From positions 19,634,501 through 19,698,500 of the forward strand of contig CM048846.1 of NCBI GenBank assembly GCA_026545225.1: DNA of 64,000 nucleotides. Direction: 5' to 3'. Every line of letters begins with the position of its first letter. Position 1 is the first letter of the stretch. Shown piece by piece: positions 12,660 to 24,318 of the stretch. A program made the translations under genes and the position numbers. The notes under the pieces were generated by a model, which worked only from the letters and a program-made list of their open reading frames with translations, was not told where the DNA came from and ran no database searches. Source of the DNA: Cornus controversa (Eukaryota; Streptophyta; Magnoliopsida; Cornales; Cornaceae).

Positions 12660-14835
12660 TACTATTGTAGTGTTAGAAGCTCCTTAATAAATGTTGTTTT
12701 AAAAATAAAAAGTACATTTAACATGAAAAATGCATCACCAAACACTATTAGACGTTGTAATAGACATTGCATTTTAATAGCTGTTTAGATAAAAGTGCTT
12801 TTTTTAGTAGCTCTTCATGTTCATTGTTTGGTGACGGAAATTGCAAGAGCATGAAAATAAAACTATTTTCTCGTGAATAATTTATCATCAAAAAATACAA
12901 GAGAAAAATAAAACATAAATAAATAAAATCCTGAAAAAATAGCAAAATTCATTAATGTGATTTCAAAAAATTAGGAGTTGTTTCCCTCCCAGTGATTTAT
13001 TGAGGAAAAATAATTTTTGGTGACTAGAATTGAAAAAAATTATTTTGAAGTGACCAATAACTCAAGAAAAGATGAATAGTAACCAAGCTTGAAAAATATT
13101 TGCGGAATAGCAACCAAATGATGATAATTTGATCAAAGAAACTCAATTCAAGAAAATTCGTAGAGAGAGTCGGAATATATCTGTTTTGGCACCTTTGTTG
13201 TTTCTCCACCATTGCTGGCACATACTCCATTGTCGACGACGGTAGCGGCGGCTACTTTCATCGCAGTTGTATGTGACACCTAAGACCTCAATTGTCACCG
13301 TCCCGGCATTTGAGAGAGATGATTGGACCGGGACCAAACTGCCTCACCAACATGGTGCCACTGGTCCATCTTATGTCTTATTTTACGATCCATTTCCACT
13401 AATTTATACATTCTGTGTCATCAGATTCACCCTCATCTCTCTCTGTTCTTTTTCAGTCCCCCATTCATTTTTTTTTACTAAATTACCCTCAATTGATCAC
13501 TAATTAGCAATAATTGTTTAAATTTGGTCATTATTTTTTAAAACAATTTTTTTTCAAATTTGATCACCAAAATCTAATTTTGCCTTTTTATCCATGCGTG
13601 GCTTGACTCGCTAGAATGCTTGTTGCTGTTGGAAATTTTCAATCTTAAAAGGCTTGATTAAACATAATTTGTTCAATCAATAGACGGTCAAGTTGAAGGC
13701 AATATTACCCAATTTAACTTACATTTAAAAGTATGTAATTTAAATCTATTCCCTAAAGCTGTTGTGTTTTAGCCACGCCCTAGTGGCCAAATTGGCCCAC
13801 CAGTAGTCATGTGTATAAAAGATATAAAATTTTACTCACACACACACTCACACACACACATATATATATATATATATTAGTAGTATATTACATGCTAGAA
13901 GTCTACAAAGTGCCTCGCGCTCTCAAACCAGAATCAAAATGTAGACGAGGCTCCGCTCCGAATCTGCAAGCATGTGCTCCTCCTTTTTGCATTCTCTTTC
14001 TGTTACGATCCCCCAATCATCATGATATAAAAGTTGGTCACCAACACGTTGCTCTCTCACTAAAATTTACGACATAAAATTAAGACGTCCAATAAATTCA
14101 ATAACAGTCTATGAACCTAAATTATAGGACCACCACACCACTCCATACCACCTCCAACCTTCTCTATTGCCCTCCCATCTCTCTCTACACACACACACAC
14201 ACACACATCCATTAGTTTGAAGTTTTACTCCAAAGATTTACTTCGACCAAGTAAGAAGGTAATAAGGGAAATATATAAATTAATTATGAGAAGTGTTGTT
14301 GTACCTGTAGAAGTAGGGTAAGGACTAAACTCTCTCCCTCTTCCACAACCACATAGGATGATGATTTCAGCTTTCCCAATCTTCAACACGTGTCGGTAGA
14401 CTCATGGGCTTTGAATCAAGCTCTGATCTCAATTTCTCATGAGAAGTACCAATGCTTTTGGCCTCCTTCCTCAGGAAGTCACTATGTGATATTTATTATT
14501 TTGTACTACAAATTTATCTCTAAAAACTAGCTAATCAACAAAAATATGCTTTTTTGTTCTCATCAAATTTTAAGAGAATTAATTGCAGAAAAGAAAGATA
14601 GATCACAGAATGTGTGATGTCGTACGAGAAGAGTAGACCAGAGAAGACGACACGAAATTTAAGGAGTAGTAACTAAACAACTTTAATTAATTTATTCGAC
14701 GAAAGGGATTTGTAACTGAAGAAGCAGAGTTTGTTCCCCAGTATCAAAGAGAAACTACCTGTACATGCTAAGTCATAAGGACGAAGACCGACACCTAAAA
14801 TAAAATTAGTATTTTTGCTAAATTAAATAGTATAA
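12056..14835. other. Intergenic region between the RNase H fragment and the KRP gene
   Basis: No gene is supported. It holds a long AT run (12599-12658), a short direct repeat ('taattaatagatt...aatta') at about 12150 and 12246, a moderately GC-rich unique patch at 13180-13380, and CA/TA runs at 13835-13877. A CA run lies at 14190-14208. The patch at 13180-13380 has an open frame on the minus strand but no family I recognise. Confidence 0.55.
12599..12658. repeat. (TA)n microsatellite, about 60 bp
   Basis: An uninterrupted TA dinucleotide run. Confidence 0.95.
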
Positions 14836-14919
14836 TTTCAAAAGAAGCCATCAATCAATTGTTGTCTTCCATCGTTTCTTTCCAGCCAGCCTTGTGTTGC
14901 TGTAGCTTCCTTCTCTTCT

Positions 14920-16031
14920 TCATGGCTTTAGTCGAACCCACTCGTAACGACCTTCCAAGGGCTGTTCCTTCTCAAAGTCGAAATTGTACCTGCAACAATA
15001 TCAAAGAACGAATGAATATATATATATATATATACATATGTATATGCACGCACACAAATATAGAGCTAATGGAATTTGTGGAATAATTAGCTAAGTGATT
15101 GTGACTGACTTCTCTCTAAAGTGTTTCAGTTGAAGTTTCTGTGCGGCAGAGAAGAATTCTTCAAATTCGCTTTTTGAAGGCTTCTGCTTCTCCGGCAACG
15201 AACTCCGGCGAGAACTATCCTCGGTTGGCTTTGCCGTCGACTCCATGTTGTCTGATTCAGCTTGAAGCTCGCTTGATGGTGTCGTCTCCCGTCTGTGCAA
15301 ATTTGGTGACAAAGAAGATATAATGTGGTAGATTTATGTATGTGTGTTTATATATATACATATATATATATATGTATATATATTATATGTATATACATAT
15401 GAGAAAGATCTATAGAGAGAGACGAACGTAAGAAATTTAATAAAAGAACGATCGATCACTCTCCTTTTAAAATTCAAATTGTAGAGACGTGAAGAAAAGA
15501 AATTACGTTAATATGAAAATTTAAAATAATTTAAATACCTTTCTCTGCCGTTGATATTATACGTGGATCTTTCAAATTCAATACTCTCCTCCTGCAGAAA
15601 TAAATTCAAAAAATAATCAAATAAAACAAGCAATTAAAGAAACGAAAAATTCATTCAAGAGTAGATCAGTGAGACTCTTCGCATACCTTCAGATCTACAG
15701 AATTCAAACTCTCCTTCGCGAGCGAACTCGATCCGTTACTCGAGCAACAAGACGCCGGAACACTACCGGAGCTAGCGCTCGAACACCGACTTTCCACTAC
15801 CGTCCTTCGACGTTTGGAATTCGCCGATGTCGGTGGCGAAACTGAATTCTCTCGGCGACTTCTTAGTTGGACTAATGACGGAGAGAACTTCAATTCTCCA
15901 CCACCGGCCTTCCCTCTCTTGGCGTTTGCCGAGCTCGCCGTCGCCACCGCCAGAGCTCGAGCTCTCGTCATTACACCGATCTGAGCCATTTCCATTACTG
16001 CAATCTCTTCAATTCCTTTACGCTTCCTCAT
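14920..16031 (-). CDS. KRP: Cyclin-dependent kinase inhibitor, KRP/ICK family
   Basis: Exons on the minus strand: 16031-15687, 15591-15539, 15292-15110, 14989-14920, joining in phase to 216 residues. KRP proteins bind CDKA/CYCD complexes in the nucleus and restrain cell-cycle and endocycle progression. The C-terminal inhibitory domain is complete at about 171-215: EFEEFFSAAQKLQLKHFREK followed by YNFDFEKEQPLEGRYEWVRL. Other family motifs are GVMTRARALA (19-28), VQLRSRR (54-60) and RRETTPSSEL at the exon 2/3 junction. A basic KRRR at 73-76 could serve as a nuclear signal. The middle is serine-rich and probably disordered. The start is placed at MRKRKG because relatives begin a few residues before this 'AVMEMAQ..V.TRARAL' segment. 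An in-frame ATG 87 bases upstream (16118) would add 29 residues encoded partly by an AT microsatellite, which is unlikely. YNFDFEKEQPLEGRYEW resembles Arabidopsis KRP1/KRP2 most. Which KRP paralogue it is cannot be decided here. Confidence 0.94.
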
Positions 16032-16290
16032 ATATATATTATATATATATATATTACCAAGTGTCTCGATCTCCACTATCTTTCTATACTCTTTGATCAA
16101 AATTCGAAACGTACTCACAGAATTTCCTCTCTCTCTAAACCATTTCTACTTTCTCCCTACTCTCGAAGAATTCTTCTTCGTGGTCTAGAGAGAGAAAATG
16201 ATAGAGAGAGAAGCAGGATGATGGTGATCATGTGACGACGCTAATGGAAGAGCCTGGAAGAGATTCCGTCTGTTGAATGGTTGCGATTAG

Positions 16291-16296
16291 TTTATA
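16291..16296 (-). promoter_or_regulatory. Candidate TATA box of the KRP gene
   Basis: Read on the minus strand this is TATAAA (in CATATAAAC), about 260 bases upstream of the chosen ATG. It would give a 5' leader of roughly 230 bases holding a CT-rich stretch and an AT microsatellite. A perfect 12-bp palindrome, GACGGCGCCGTC, lies about 75 bases further upstream at 16369-16380. Confidence 0.45.
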
Positions 16297-17184
16297 TGGG
16301 GGTGAGTGTGTGTGATATTAACTCCGTTAACGGTTTGGAAAACTTGTGGGAGTCGTAACGGGATATTTGACGGCGCCGTCATTCAGATCTGAGCCGTAGG
16401 TGATCGACACCCGATATTCTGGCTAATCAATGTCCTCCACGTGTGGTTTAAAAATTGTTTGGTACTGTTTTGTTTTATTGCAGATTACTGTACAAGCAAT
16501 GTTACAAGGAAATGGATAAGTAAATCAGTAAATCACTAGTAATTAATTACCGCCCAAATTATGTGGTTATGATAAAGTATTGAGTGAACTGGTGTTGATT
16601 ATGACATTAGAGTTGGTTCAAAGGTGAAATTAGTTGTACTTGATCGTATTATTACTATCTGGGCTATGGGTCCCGCAACATATTGCAATAGCATTTATAA
16701 TGCTCCGCTAAAAAGTACGGACAGTTCACGTGAGTCTCGTTATATATTTTTTTCTGATATTTTTTTTAACATAATTCTTGGATATTATGTAAAGGTTTCG
16801 TAATAGTAATATATATTCAATTATTTTAAAAAAAATTATATTCGACTATTTTATGATTAAAAATTTAAATTAAATATATGTAAAGGACTAAATAAGTATA
16901 ATTGTTTAATCTATTTGTCAATCTTTGTTTATAAGTTTGTTTAGTTTTTAATTGCTTGATCACAAATTGAAGTATTACTGTAAGGGAGACGATATCCGTA
17001 CTCCTTTTTTCTACGTTTGTACTTCCATTTGAGAAGAAATGACATATCTAACCTTAATTTCACCGGTGAATGATTATTAATTTTCAAATTATATAACTAT
17101 CCTTTCTGACATCCCCTGTCTTCAATCTTTAATATTTTTCGTCTCTTTTGATAGGATGAAAAATAAATAAATACTCAAAAAATA

Positions 17185-17725
17185 GTTATCTTTTTCTCTT
17201 TTGACAAGACCCAAAAAATAAGGTATCTAGGTTTAATAAATTATCTTGAGAGAACCAAAAAAAAATAGTACAAAAAAAAATGTTATCTTTATTAAATAAA
17301 TTATCTCTTTTGACAGGAATTGAAAAAAATTTATAAATATAGGACCCCCCAAAAAAGTATACTACGCAAAAAAAAAAAAAAAAATTATCATTGTAATAAA
17401 TTCTCTTTTGACAAGACAAAAAAATATATATACCCAAAAAAATGTTATCTTGATTGAACATATTATCTCCTTTAGCAGGACCCGAAAAAAAAGTATGGTA
17501 CGTAAAAAAAAAAAGACCCAAATATGTTTTTTTTATCTCTGTTCAATAAGTTATCTCCTTTGAGAGTACCAGAAAAAAAGTATTGTACGCAAAAAAAAAA
17601 GAATCCAAAAAAAATCTCCTTGTCGAATAAATTATCTCTTAATTTTGATGGGACCAAAAAAAAATTTGAGTTTCCATTATATCTTTTGACAGGACACAAA
17701 AAATTTTTTTATCTCTTTTGACAAG

Positions 17726-17760
<35 letters not shown>
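17185..17760. repeat. Degenerate minisatellite with 'ttatctcttttgacaggac' core
   Basis: The word ttatctcttttgaca(g/a)gac recurs with variation at about 17190, 17303, 17401, 17463, 17550, 17630, 17682 and 17708. Each copy is followed by runs of A and, in several, by 'gtatggtacgcaaaaa' or 'ccaaaaaaatgttatctt'. Spacing is roughly 60-115 bases. The array ends in an AT microsatellite (17729-17759). It looks like a decayed tandem array, not a gene; the frames across it consist of poly-Phe and poly-Lys. Confidence 0.7.
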
Positions 17761-17763
<3 letters not shown>

Positions 17764-18902
17764 GAAAGTTCTCTTTTGGTTTGACCCAAAAAAAAAGTAC
17801 TAAATGAAGTAAAAAGAAGGTAAAAGAGTTAGAATTTATAATACAAATGGTAGTTATGGTATTATAAATTAAGGGATTATACATTAATGAGTTTAGGGAC
17901 TTTTTTGTCATTTTATTTAAAAGAGAAAAAAAAATAGTGTAATCGTACAAAAGTGGAGTGCGAATATTGCTTCATTTTCTGTAATATAGTTTTTTTTGTT
18001 AAATAATTAATATATTAATATATTATATTATTATTTTATAGTCATATCCTCGCTGTGTTTTATTTTTTAAAAATTTCTTGTATTGTCGTACTTGTGTCGT
18101 ACCCGTGTCCTTGTCCATGCTTCCTAGGTCTTAAGTGAGTAGTCGGATTGTCTTGTTATTGTTTGAAAACAATTTATTTATTCAAATTGAGGTTACCACC
18201 ATGTTTTTTTTTCATATTTCTCTTTCTTATTATTCAATTCAAACACGGAAAAAGATTATCATTATTTTCATAATTTTTATCTTTTCTCTCACAATTAATA
18301 TTATTAATTAATTTAATTTTTTTATTGCACAAATACATTGTTATATGATACTAAGACGAAGATGATAATGACTGCCAGAGTTTATCCGTTATATGAATGA
18401 CTGAAACATGCATGTTAATTACGTAGAGAAAAATGAGACATGGTCATTTAATTTATGGCCATAACGGGACTATCGGTTAGGTATATATGAATAATGAAGA
18501 AACGTGAAGATGTTAAAATAAGTAGATATATATATATACACACAACACACATATATATATATATAGATATATAGCAAACATTAAAATATAATACGGAAAC
18601 AGCATCACATTCACATTAACATTCACGCGTGGGGCTCCATTTATATTCGAAAACGCCCTTACTGTAAGCTAAGGGTGGACCACATCCATAAAAGCTTCAA
18701 TCGTGATTAATTTACCATGCGACAGTACTTCAGTGGTGGTTACACAGAGGCCTTCATAATTTCTACCACTGAAGTTAAAATAGAATATTCCCAATCAGTC
18801 TCCCAAAAATAACTGTACCTTGGGATGTGCAATATTGAGTTCTCAAGCTTTCAATTTCAATCCTAGCTTAGTAATGTGAATCAAATGTAATGATACATTT
18901 GG

Positions 18903-18904
<2 letters not shown>

Positions 18905-18951
<47 letters not shown>
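18905..18951. repeat. (AT)n-(AG)n compound microsatellite
   Basis: An AT run passes directly into an AG run. Confidence 0.9.
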
Positions 18952-18955
<4 letters not shown>

Positions 18956-20016
18956 GGTGGATATATAAAGGAATACCATTAATTAGGAGAAAGAAAAAGA
19001 AAAGAAATATTTTTTATGTCCTGCTTTTATTTAGGAAAAATATTATATTGGAATTCAATTGATGTCATCTCGTGAATTTTTATTGATTGGTTATTTTTCT
19101 TTTAATTTGGTTTTTCGGCTTAAGTTTTTCGTTTTGAAAAACATTTTCTTATTTGGATAAATAGAGGAGGGAAAAAAGAAATAAAATGATATTAGGAAGA
19201 ATAGTTTTTAAAAATAAAGGAGAGAAAAATGGATGCTTTACTATGAGAATGGAGTTGTTATAATATAAATTGATATAAAAAGACGGTAAAAATGTGAATG
19301 TAAATATAATTCATGAAATTATAACTATTTTTATATTTAGAAAAATAATAGGTCATTGAATGATTAAAACCTCGGGTTAACAAGTACTAATATACTGATT
19401 CAAATCTAAGAACTCTTCGTCAAATAACAAGCCCAAGCCACATTTTAATAACCATGTTATCATTCAATGATTTTGAAACATGAGAATTCATAGAGAAATA
19501 ATACAAATGTGTTGAAAGCAATATATATATATATATATATATATATCAATTAACACTGAAGTTTTATATTCATTATTTTGGTTCAAAATTTTATTAAAAT
19601 TCAACCTCGACTCCACTAAAGAATCACATGCATGCAATTTTGAGTTAAGAGTACCAATTCAGAAATGATTGCAATAACCTATTGTCTGTACAAATTTGAT
19701 TGTCGATGCTTACAGATAGCACTGAGAAGGAGGAGGCACGGTACATTTTTGAAAGCCTTTTTTGTTGCCTGATCTAGTAAGTATAAAGAGATTATACCGT
19801 TATGAATTAATGTTCATGTGAAGACTAGACGTGAGGAAAAGCTGGACCTTCTTTTGCATTTTTCTGAAACCTAAGCTTTAATATATATATATATAAATTG
19901 TATTGTGTTTTGAGCTCTAACTTGCTGTCTCCTTTGTAGGACAGTGTAGTGCTTGTCAAGTACTTTTCATTGCTTTCTAATACTTTTAGGTACATTTCCT
20001 TTCTTTTTATGATTTC

Positions 20017-20021
<5 letters not shown>

Positions 20022-20050
<29 letters not shown>

Positions 20051-20062
20051 AGAGAGAGAGAG
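20022..20062. repeat. (GT)n-(GA)n compound microsatellite
   Basis: A GT run of about 26 bases is followed by GA repeats. Confidence 0.9.
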
Positions 20063-20215
20063 AAAGAGATGGGCTGAAAGAGTTTAGACATGATAATCCA
20101 TGTGATTTGAAATAATTAATTGTTGTAATATTTACATGAGCAAAATGCTGAATAAATGCATGTTATGGCTATCAAAGTAGAAGATGTCCATATTTAGTTT
20201 TTTTCTCCCGAAAAT

Positions 20216-20605
20216 TATTTCCGAAATTTTTTTCCCAAAAAAAAAACTACTGTTTTTTTATTAAAAAAAAAAAAACTTAATATAAAAAACAAAAAAAAAA
20301 AATTCAAAATTTTTTATTATGTAATTGTGCATTTTTTGTTTTTTTTCAGAAAATTTTTTCCTAGAAAAAAACTCATCTTTTTTTTTTTATTAAGGTAAAA
20401 AAAAGCTTAATATAAAAAAACCCCTCTTCTATCTATTTTCTTTATTTTTTATCAAAATTTTTTATTATGTAATTGTACATTTTTAGTTTTTTTTAAGAAA
20501 ATTTTTTCCTAGAAAAAAACTCCTCATTTTTTATTAAGGTAAAAAAAAATTAATATAAAAAAATCCCTATTCTCTCTATTTTCTTTACTTTTTATAATGA
20601 CAGAA
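20216..20605. repeat. Three-fold tandem repeat of about 125-135 bp
   Basis: Three successive copies share 'gaaaattttttcctagaaaaaaac', 'attaaggtaaaaaaa', 'aatataaaaaaa' and 'ttttattatgtaattg' in the same order, starting near 20216, 20345 and 20490. The third copy loses similarity after about 20600. No coding potential. Confidence 0.7.
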
Positions 20606-21406
20606 ATGATAAAATGGTCATAAAAAAGGAGAATATGAGCAAAATGAGGAATTTTATTCACTTTTGCAAAGGTGAAGGTGTGATATGGTCCAAAATATAA
20701 CATAGAGGGATTTATTACAACTTTTTAAAACCACAGGGGAATTTTGGGTCATTTTGCCTTTTTTTTAAGTAAACATTCAAACATTTTTCCCTCTTGATAA
20801 CGGGCATTGAACAGAACTTTCCTAAGAAACAAGCAATAGAGATATGAATAGCACACATAATCGTCCTTGTCATCTCTCTATCTTTTATCTTCTACGAAAA
20901 TTATACTTCTCATTTTGACAAATGTATCTATAAGTTTCAATATATGTGCCCAATCCATTTAAGTCTACAGTGCATCTATAGGTTTTGATATATATGCCTA
21001 AACCATCTAAGTCATCTATTCTCGCTGATGGATGTCATACGTTGTTTTTCTTTTACACTTTCATTTGTGACTCTATCTCGTCTAGTCACTTCAACAATCC
21101 ATCTTAACATTCCCATTTCTGCACCATGAACATGTTATTTTTGTTTCTTTTTTAAAATTGATCAACACTCTCCTTCATAAAGCATAGTTAGCCTAATAAC
21201 AGTTTTATAGAATTTTCCTTAATCTGTGTGCTATTCTTTTATCACATAATTAATATACCACTAGCTTGTCTCCATTTTGTCCACTCAATCCAATTCTACT
21301 AATTATAGCACTATTTATCACTCCATCATTTTATATTATTACTCAAAATTAGCAAAAGTGATAATTTTGTTATCATTATATTATTAAGAAGCAAGTCATT
21401 ATTAAG

Positions 21407-22434
21407 GTTCCGTTTGGGGGAGCTTCTTAATATCAAAAGAATTTCATTAATAAGGTCTTCGTAAAAGGAATTTTATTAGAAGGAATATAAGAGAAAAAAA
21501 ACGTTTGACAAATGCATTTTTTAAATAGACTTTAACTTTTAAATTATTTTTTTCTTGACAATATTATCCTTTATCATTAACAATGATGACAACCTTTAGA
21601 AAGCGCAAAGTCGACAATGGAAGGAAGCTATGGCGACGGTGGTGGAGGTGGAGGTGCTGGTGGAGGAAGTGGTGGTGGTAGTGGTGGGAGGCGGTGGTGG
21701 AGGTGGAAGTGGAGGTAACGGTGATAGTGGCGGTAATGATGGTGGTGGAAGGCGACAGTAACAGTGTGCTAGTGGAGGAAGTGGTGGTGGCAGTGGTGGG
21801 AGGCGGTGGTGGAGGTGGAGGTGGAAATGGAGGTAGCGGTGATAGTGGTGGTGGCAATGGTGGAAAGCAGTGACAGCGATGGTGGTGGCAGTAGTGGTGG
21901 TGGTGGCGACAGCGATGGTGGTGGTGGTGGTGGTGAAAAACAGTGATGGCGATGGTGATGGGGGAAGTGGTGGTGGTGGCCGTGGAGGTAATGGTGGTGG
22001 TGGAAGGTTATAGTAGCGGTGGCCGTGGAGGTAGTGATGGTTGTGGTCGTGGCAATGGAGGTGGCGATAGTGGTGGTGGTGAAAAGAGGCAGTAACAGTG
22101 GCGATAGTGGTGGTGGTGGAAGGAGGCAGTAGCGGTGGCGATGGCGATGGCGATGGAGGAATGAGAGACCAAAAGAGAATATAATACAATATTGTTAATA
22201 TATAAGAAGTATATGGAAAAATTAGTAAAATAAAAATTTTATTTCAAAAGAAAATTTGGCTTCCTAAAAGGAGGTTCTAAAAGTAACATTTTTTTACTTC
22301 TCTGAAATGGACTTCCTAACCATCGGTTTCTTCATAAAGACATTTACATATGTGTAACCAAACATTACTTTTTTTTTTAAAAGGACTTTTGATGCCTAAA
22401 AGGACTTTTTGAGGTCTCAGAAAGCTCCCCTAAC
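21407..22434. mobile_element. Candidate TIR element carrying a GGT/GGC-rich array
   Basis: The left end reads GTTCCGTTTGGGGGAGCTTC and the reverse complement of the right end reads GTTAGGGGAGCTTTCTGAG, an imperfect inverted repeat of about 28 bases continuing through 'tcaaaa'. The region just inside each end is AT-rich and carries related phrases ('aaaaggaatttta' / 'aaaaggacttt'). The middle (21610-22165) is the GGT-rich array. I could not find a convincing target duplication, so class is uncertain; GTTTGGGGAGCTT-like ends occur on non-autonomous plant DNA transposons. Confidence 0.45.
21610..22165 (+). repeat. GGT/GGC/GGA-rich imperfect trinucleotide array, 555 bp
   Basis: About 550 bases are composed almost wholly of ggtggtggc/ggtggaggt/gatggcgat units, a sharp compositional island in an AT-rich region. 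Longer units repeat too: 'gtgctagtggaggaagtgg' and 'ggtgggaggcggtggtggagg' recur at about 21656 and 21770. The plus strand would encode Gly/Asp/Ser-rich frames broken by stops. The minus strand has an open Pro/Thr/His/Ser-rich frame (22189-21596), but its composition follows from the repeat and it has no recognisable domain or signal peptide. I treat it as a repeat, not a gene. Confidence 0.8.
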
Positions 22435-22527
22435 AGTCACTAATTTTACATTCTATGTATTCCATTTTAGTTTGACTAATTTCCAATCCTTTTAATTCTA
22501 AAGTATTTATCCATATTTCTAATTTTA

Positions 22528-22687
22528 GGATAATACTACTCAGCCAGAATTGTTAGGCAGAATTCATAGGCAAAAACTTTTACAACCATTGGATGTATGT
22601 GGTAGGGCCTAGCACATGCATCCAATGGATGTAAAAGTTTCTGCCTATAAATTCTGCCTAACAATTCTGCTTAAGTAGCATTACCCA
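22528..22687. mobile_element. Hairpin MITE (hAT type) with perfect 8-bp target duplication
   Basis: The element is almost entirely an inverted repeat. The left arm contains CAGAATTGTTAGGCAGAATT and 'acttttacaaccattggatg'; the reverse complement of the right arm contains the same blocks with few mismatches. The loop is only about 10-20 bases around 'gtagggcctagc'. TAATTTTA occurs immediately outside both ends (22520-22527 and 22688-22695). An 8-bp duplication fits the hAT superfamily. The right half of a relative lies at 31436-31543. Confidence 0.8.
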
Positions 22688-22841
22688 TAATTTTATTGTC
22701 AAGCTTTCTTTAGAATTATCTGCTAACACAACATCATCGTCAAACATCATGTACCATGGTATGTCTTCTTGGAGTTCTTTTATTATTTCATCTAAAATTA
22801 TTACAAATAAGAATGGGCTTAACATTTATCCTTGGTGTAAT

Positions 22842-22916
<75 letters not shown>
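22842..22916. repeat. (CA)n-(TA)n compound microsatellite
   Basis: A CA run passes directly into a long TA run. Both strands show open frames here (His-Thr, Tyr-Ile), which are artefacts of the repeat. Confidence 0.95.
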
Positions 22917-22918
<2 letters not shown>

Positions 22919-23826
22919 TGAATATTCTTTATTGCTTGCATTAGAAGATTTTTGTTTTTTGTTTTTTTTGTAGAGCCTATCAAATTATATCTTTGGGGAC
23001 TTATCATATGTTTTTTCTGAATTTATAAAAATCATACATAGAACTCTTTGTTTACTCCTACCCTCTCAACTAATTGTCTAAATATATAACTTTCATTGTT
23101 AATCTCTTCTGCATGAATCAACTTGGTTTTTGAATACCGTGAATTCGTTTTATAATCTTTGTTCTATTATCATTTTTCATAATTTTATTGTATGATTTAT
23201 CAATTTAATTCATTTGTAATGGCCACAATTTTGTATAAACAAGAAACATTAAAGAAAGCCTCATTAATTCTTTTTTTCTTCATAGAAAAAAAAAACTCAA
23301 TGAAATGTGACAAATAAATTTTGATGGGATAACATAATGGAAAATCCACATACAAAAATCTATCCATTAGTCCAATTTCCTTTATGTCACTTCCACACAT
23401 GTTTGGTCAGTTTTAATTAGAAAAAAGCAATGTTGTCTTAGTGTCAATGTCATTAGTCGAATCTCGAAAATTAACATGAAATAAAAGCAATTCCATTACC
23501 TAGTTAGTGCTAATCATCTACTTAGGGTGTTGGAGTGAAAAGACAGACTGAACAACTATAATGTTTGGAAATTGAAATTTGTTAGTTGTACTTTTGTGAT
23601 AGAATTAGCCTTCTAAAATAACTAGGATACATAGGAACGGTACAAGGATAATTTTAATTTGAATATCACATCCCATTCTTAAATATTAAATAATAAAAGT
23701 GTTTACATAATGTTTTAATACAAATCAAATCAACTTAAGTCGACTTTCACACAATGAGAGACCACCACCTTGTGAGAAAATGGATTATGGCAACTCGACT
23801 TCAGAATCATTTTTCAAATTTGTTTT

Positions 23827-24318
23827 AGGGTAAAATGTATAAACACTCTTACTAAATGTGCAAAAATCTTCTGCAGTGCAAAAAACTCCATTTAAAAAAT
23901 GTGCAAATAGAGACATTTTATCAATTTAACAACTAAAATATCTAAAACATCCTTACACTCTAATGTCATATTTGGATGTTCAAAAAAGACTTATCCGAAT
24001 ATTAATTTCTTATTTATTAAAAAAATGTGTGAATATTCCTTTATTTTCACTCATCAAATCCATCTGAAATAATAAAATAATTAAAATATATTTTTAGTTA
24101 ATATAAAAATAATAAAATAGGAAATATTGCATCCAAACAAGGCACAAGGGTTTTAAATGCTGTGAGAGGCATTTTGGTCATTTAAAAAGAAAATTTTGAC
24201 AGAGTGTGTGTTTGCACAAATTGTAAAAATGCAGAGAGTTATATGCACATAATAAATTGTATGAGTGATTTTTTTGCACATTTTGTATATAGCGGGGGTG
24301 TTTTTTTGCACTTTACCC
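23827..24318 (-). repeat. GGGTAAAGTGC-ended non-autonomous repeat, copy 2
   Basis: The left end gggtaaaatgtataaacac and the reverse complement of the right end, ggggtaaagtgcaaaaaaac, form terminal inverted repeats. The reverse complement aligns block by block with 8406-8710. A third relative is at 54480-54701. The element is non-coding. Confidence 0.65.

Larger units (their letters stand above)
16400..21406. other. Intergenic repeat-rich region between KRP and the GGT-rich element
   Basis: No gene is visible. Contents: the 17.2-17.75 kb minisatellite, many homopolymer A/T tracts, an (AT)-(AG) compound run at 18905-18951, a GT run near 20022-20047, and a three-fold T/A-rich tandem repeat at 20216-20600. 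The remaining sequence is AT-rich and shows only chance frames. Confidence 0.55.

Noticed and set aside
13143-13380. Minus-strand frame with SNAGTVTIEVLGVTYNC
   Set aside because: The GC content and open frame looked gene-like, but I recognise no family, found no neighbouring exons with matching phase, and the frame ends in low-complexity sequence. Left as unexplained intergenic sequence.
14920-16031. KRP exons as possible pseudogene fragments
   Set aside because: All four exons join in phase with GT-AG sites, the inhibitory domain is complete and there is a plausible promoter, so an intact gene is the better reading.
21596-22189. 197-residue Pro/Thr/His-rich open frame on the minus strand
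   Set aside because: It is an inevitable by-product of the GGT/GGC trinucleotide array; its composition is purely repetitive and it has no signal peptide, domain or splice structure.
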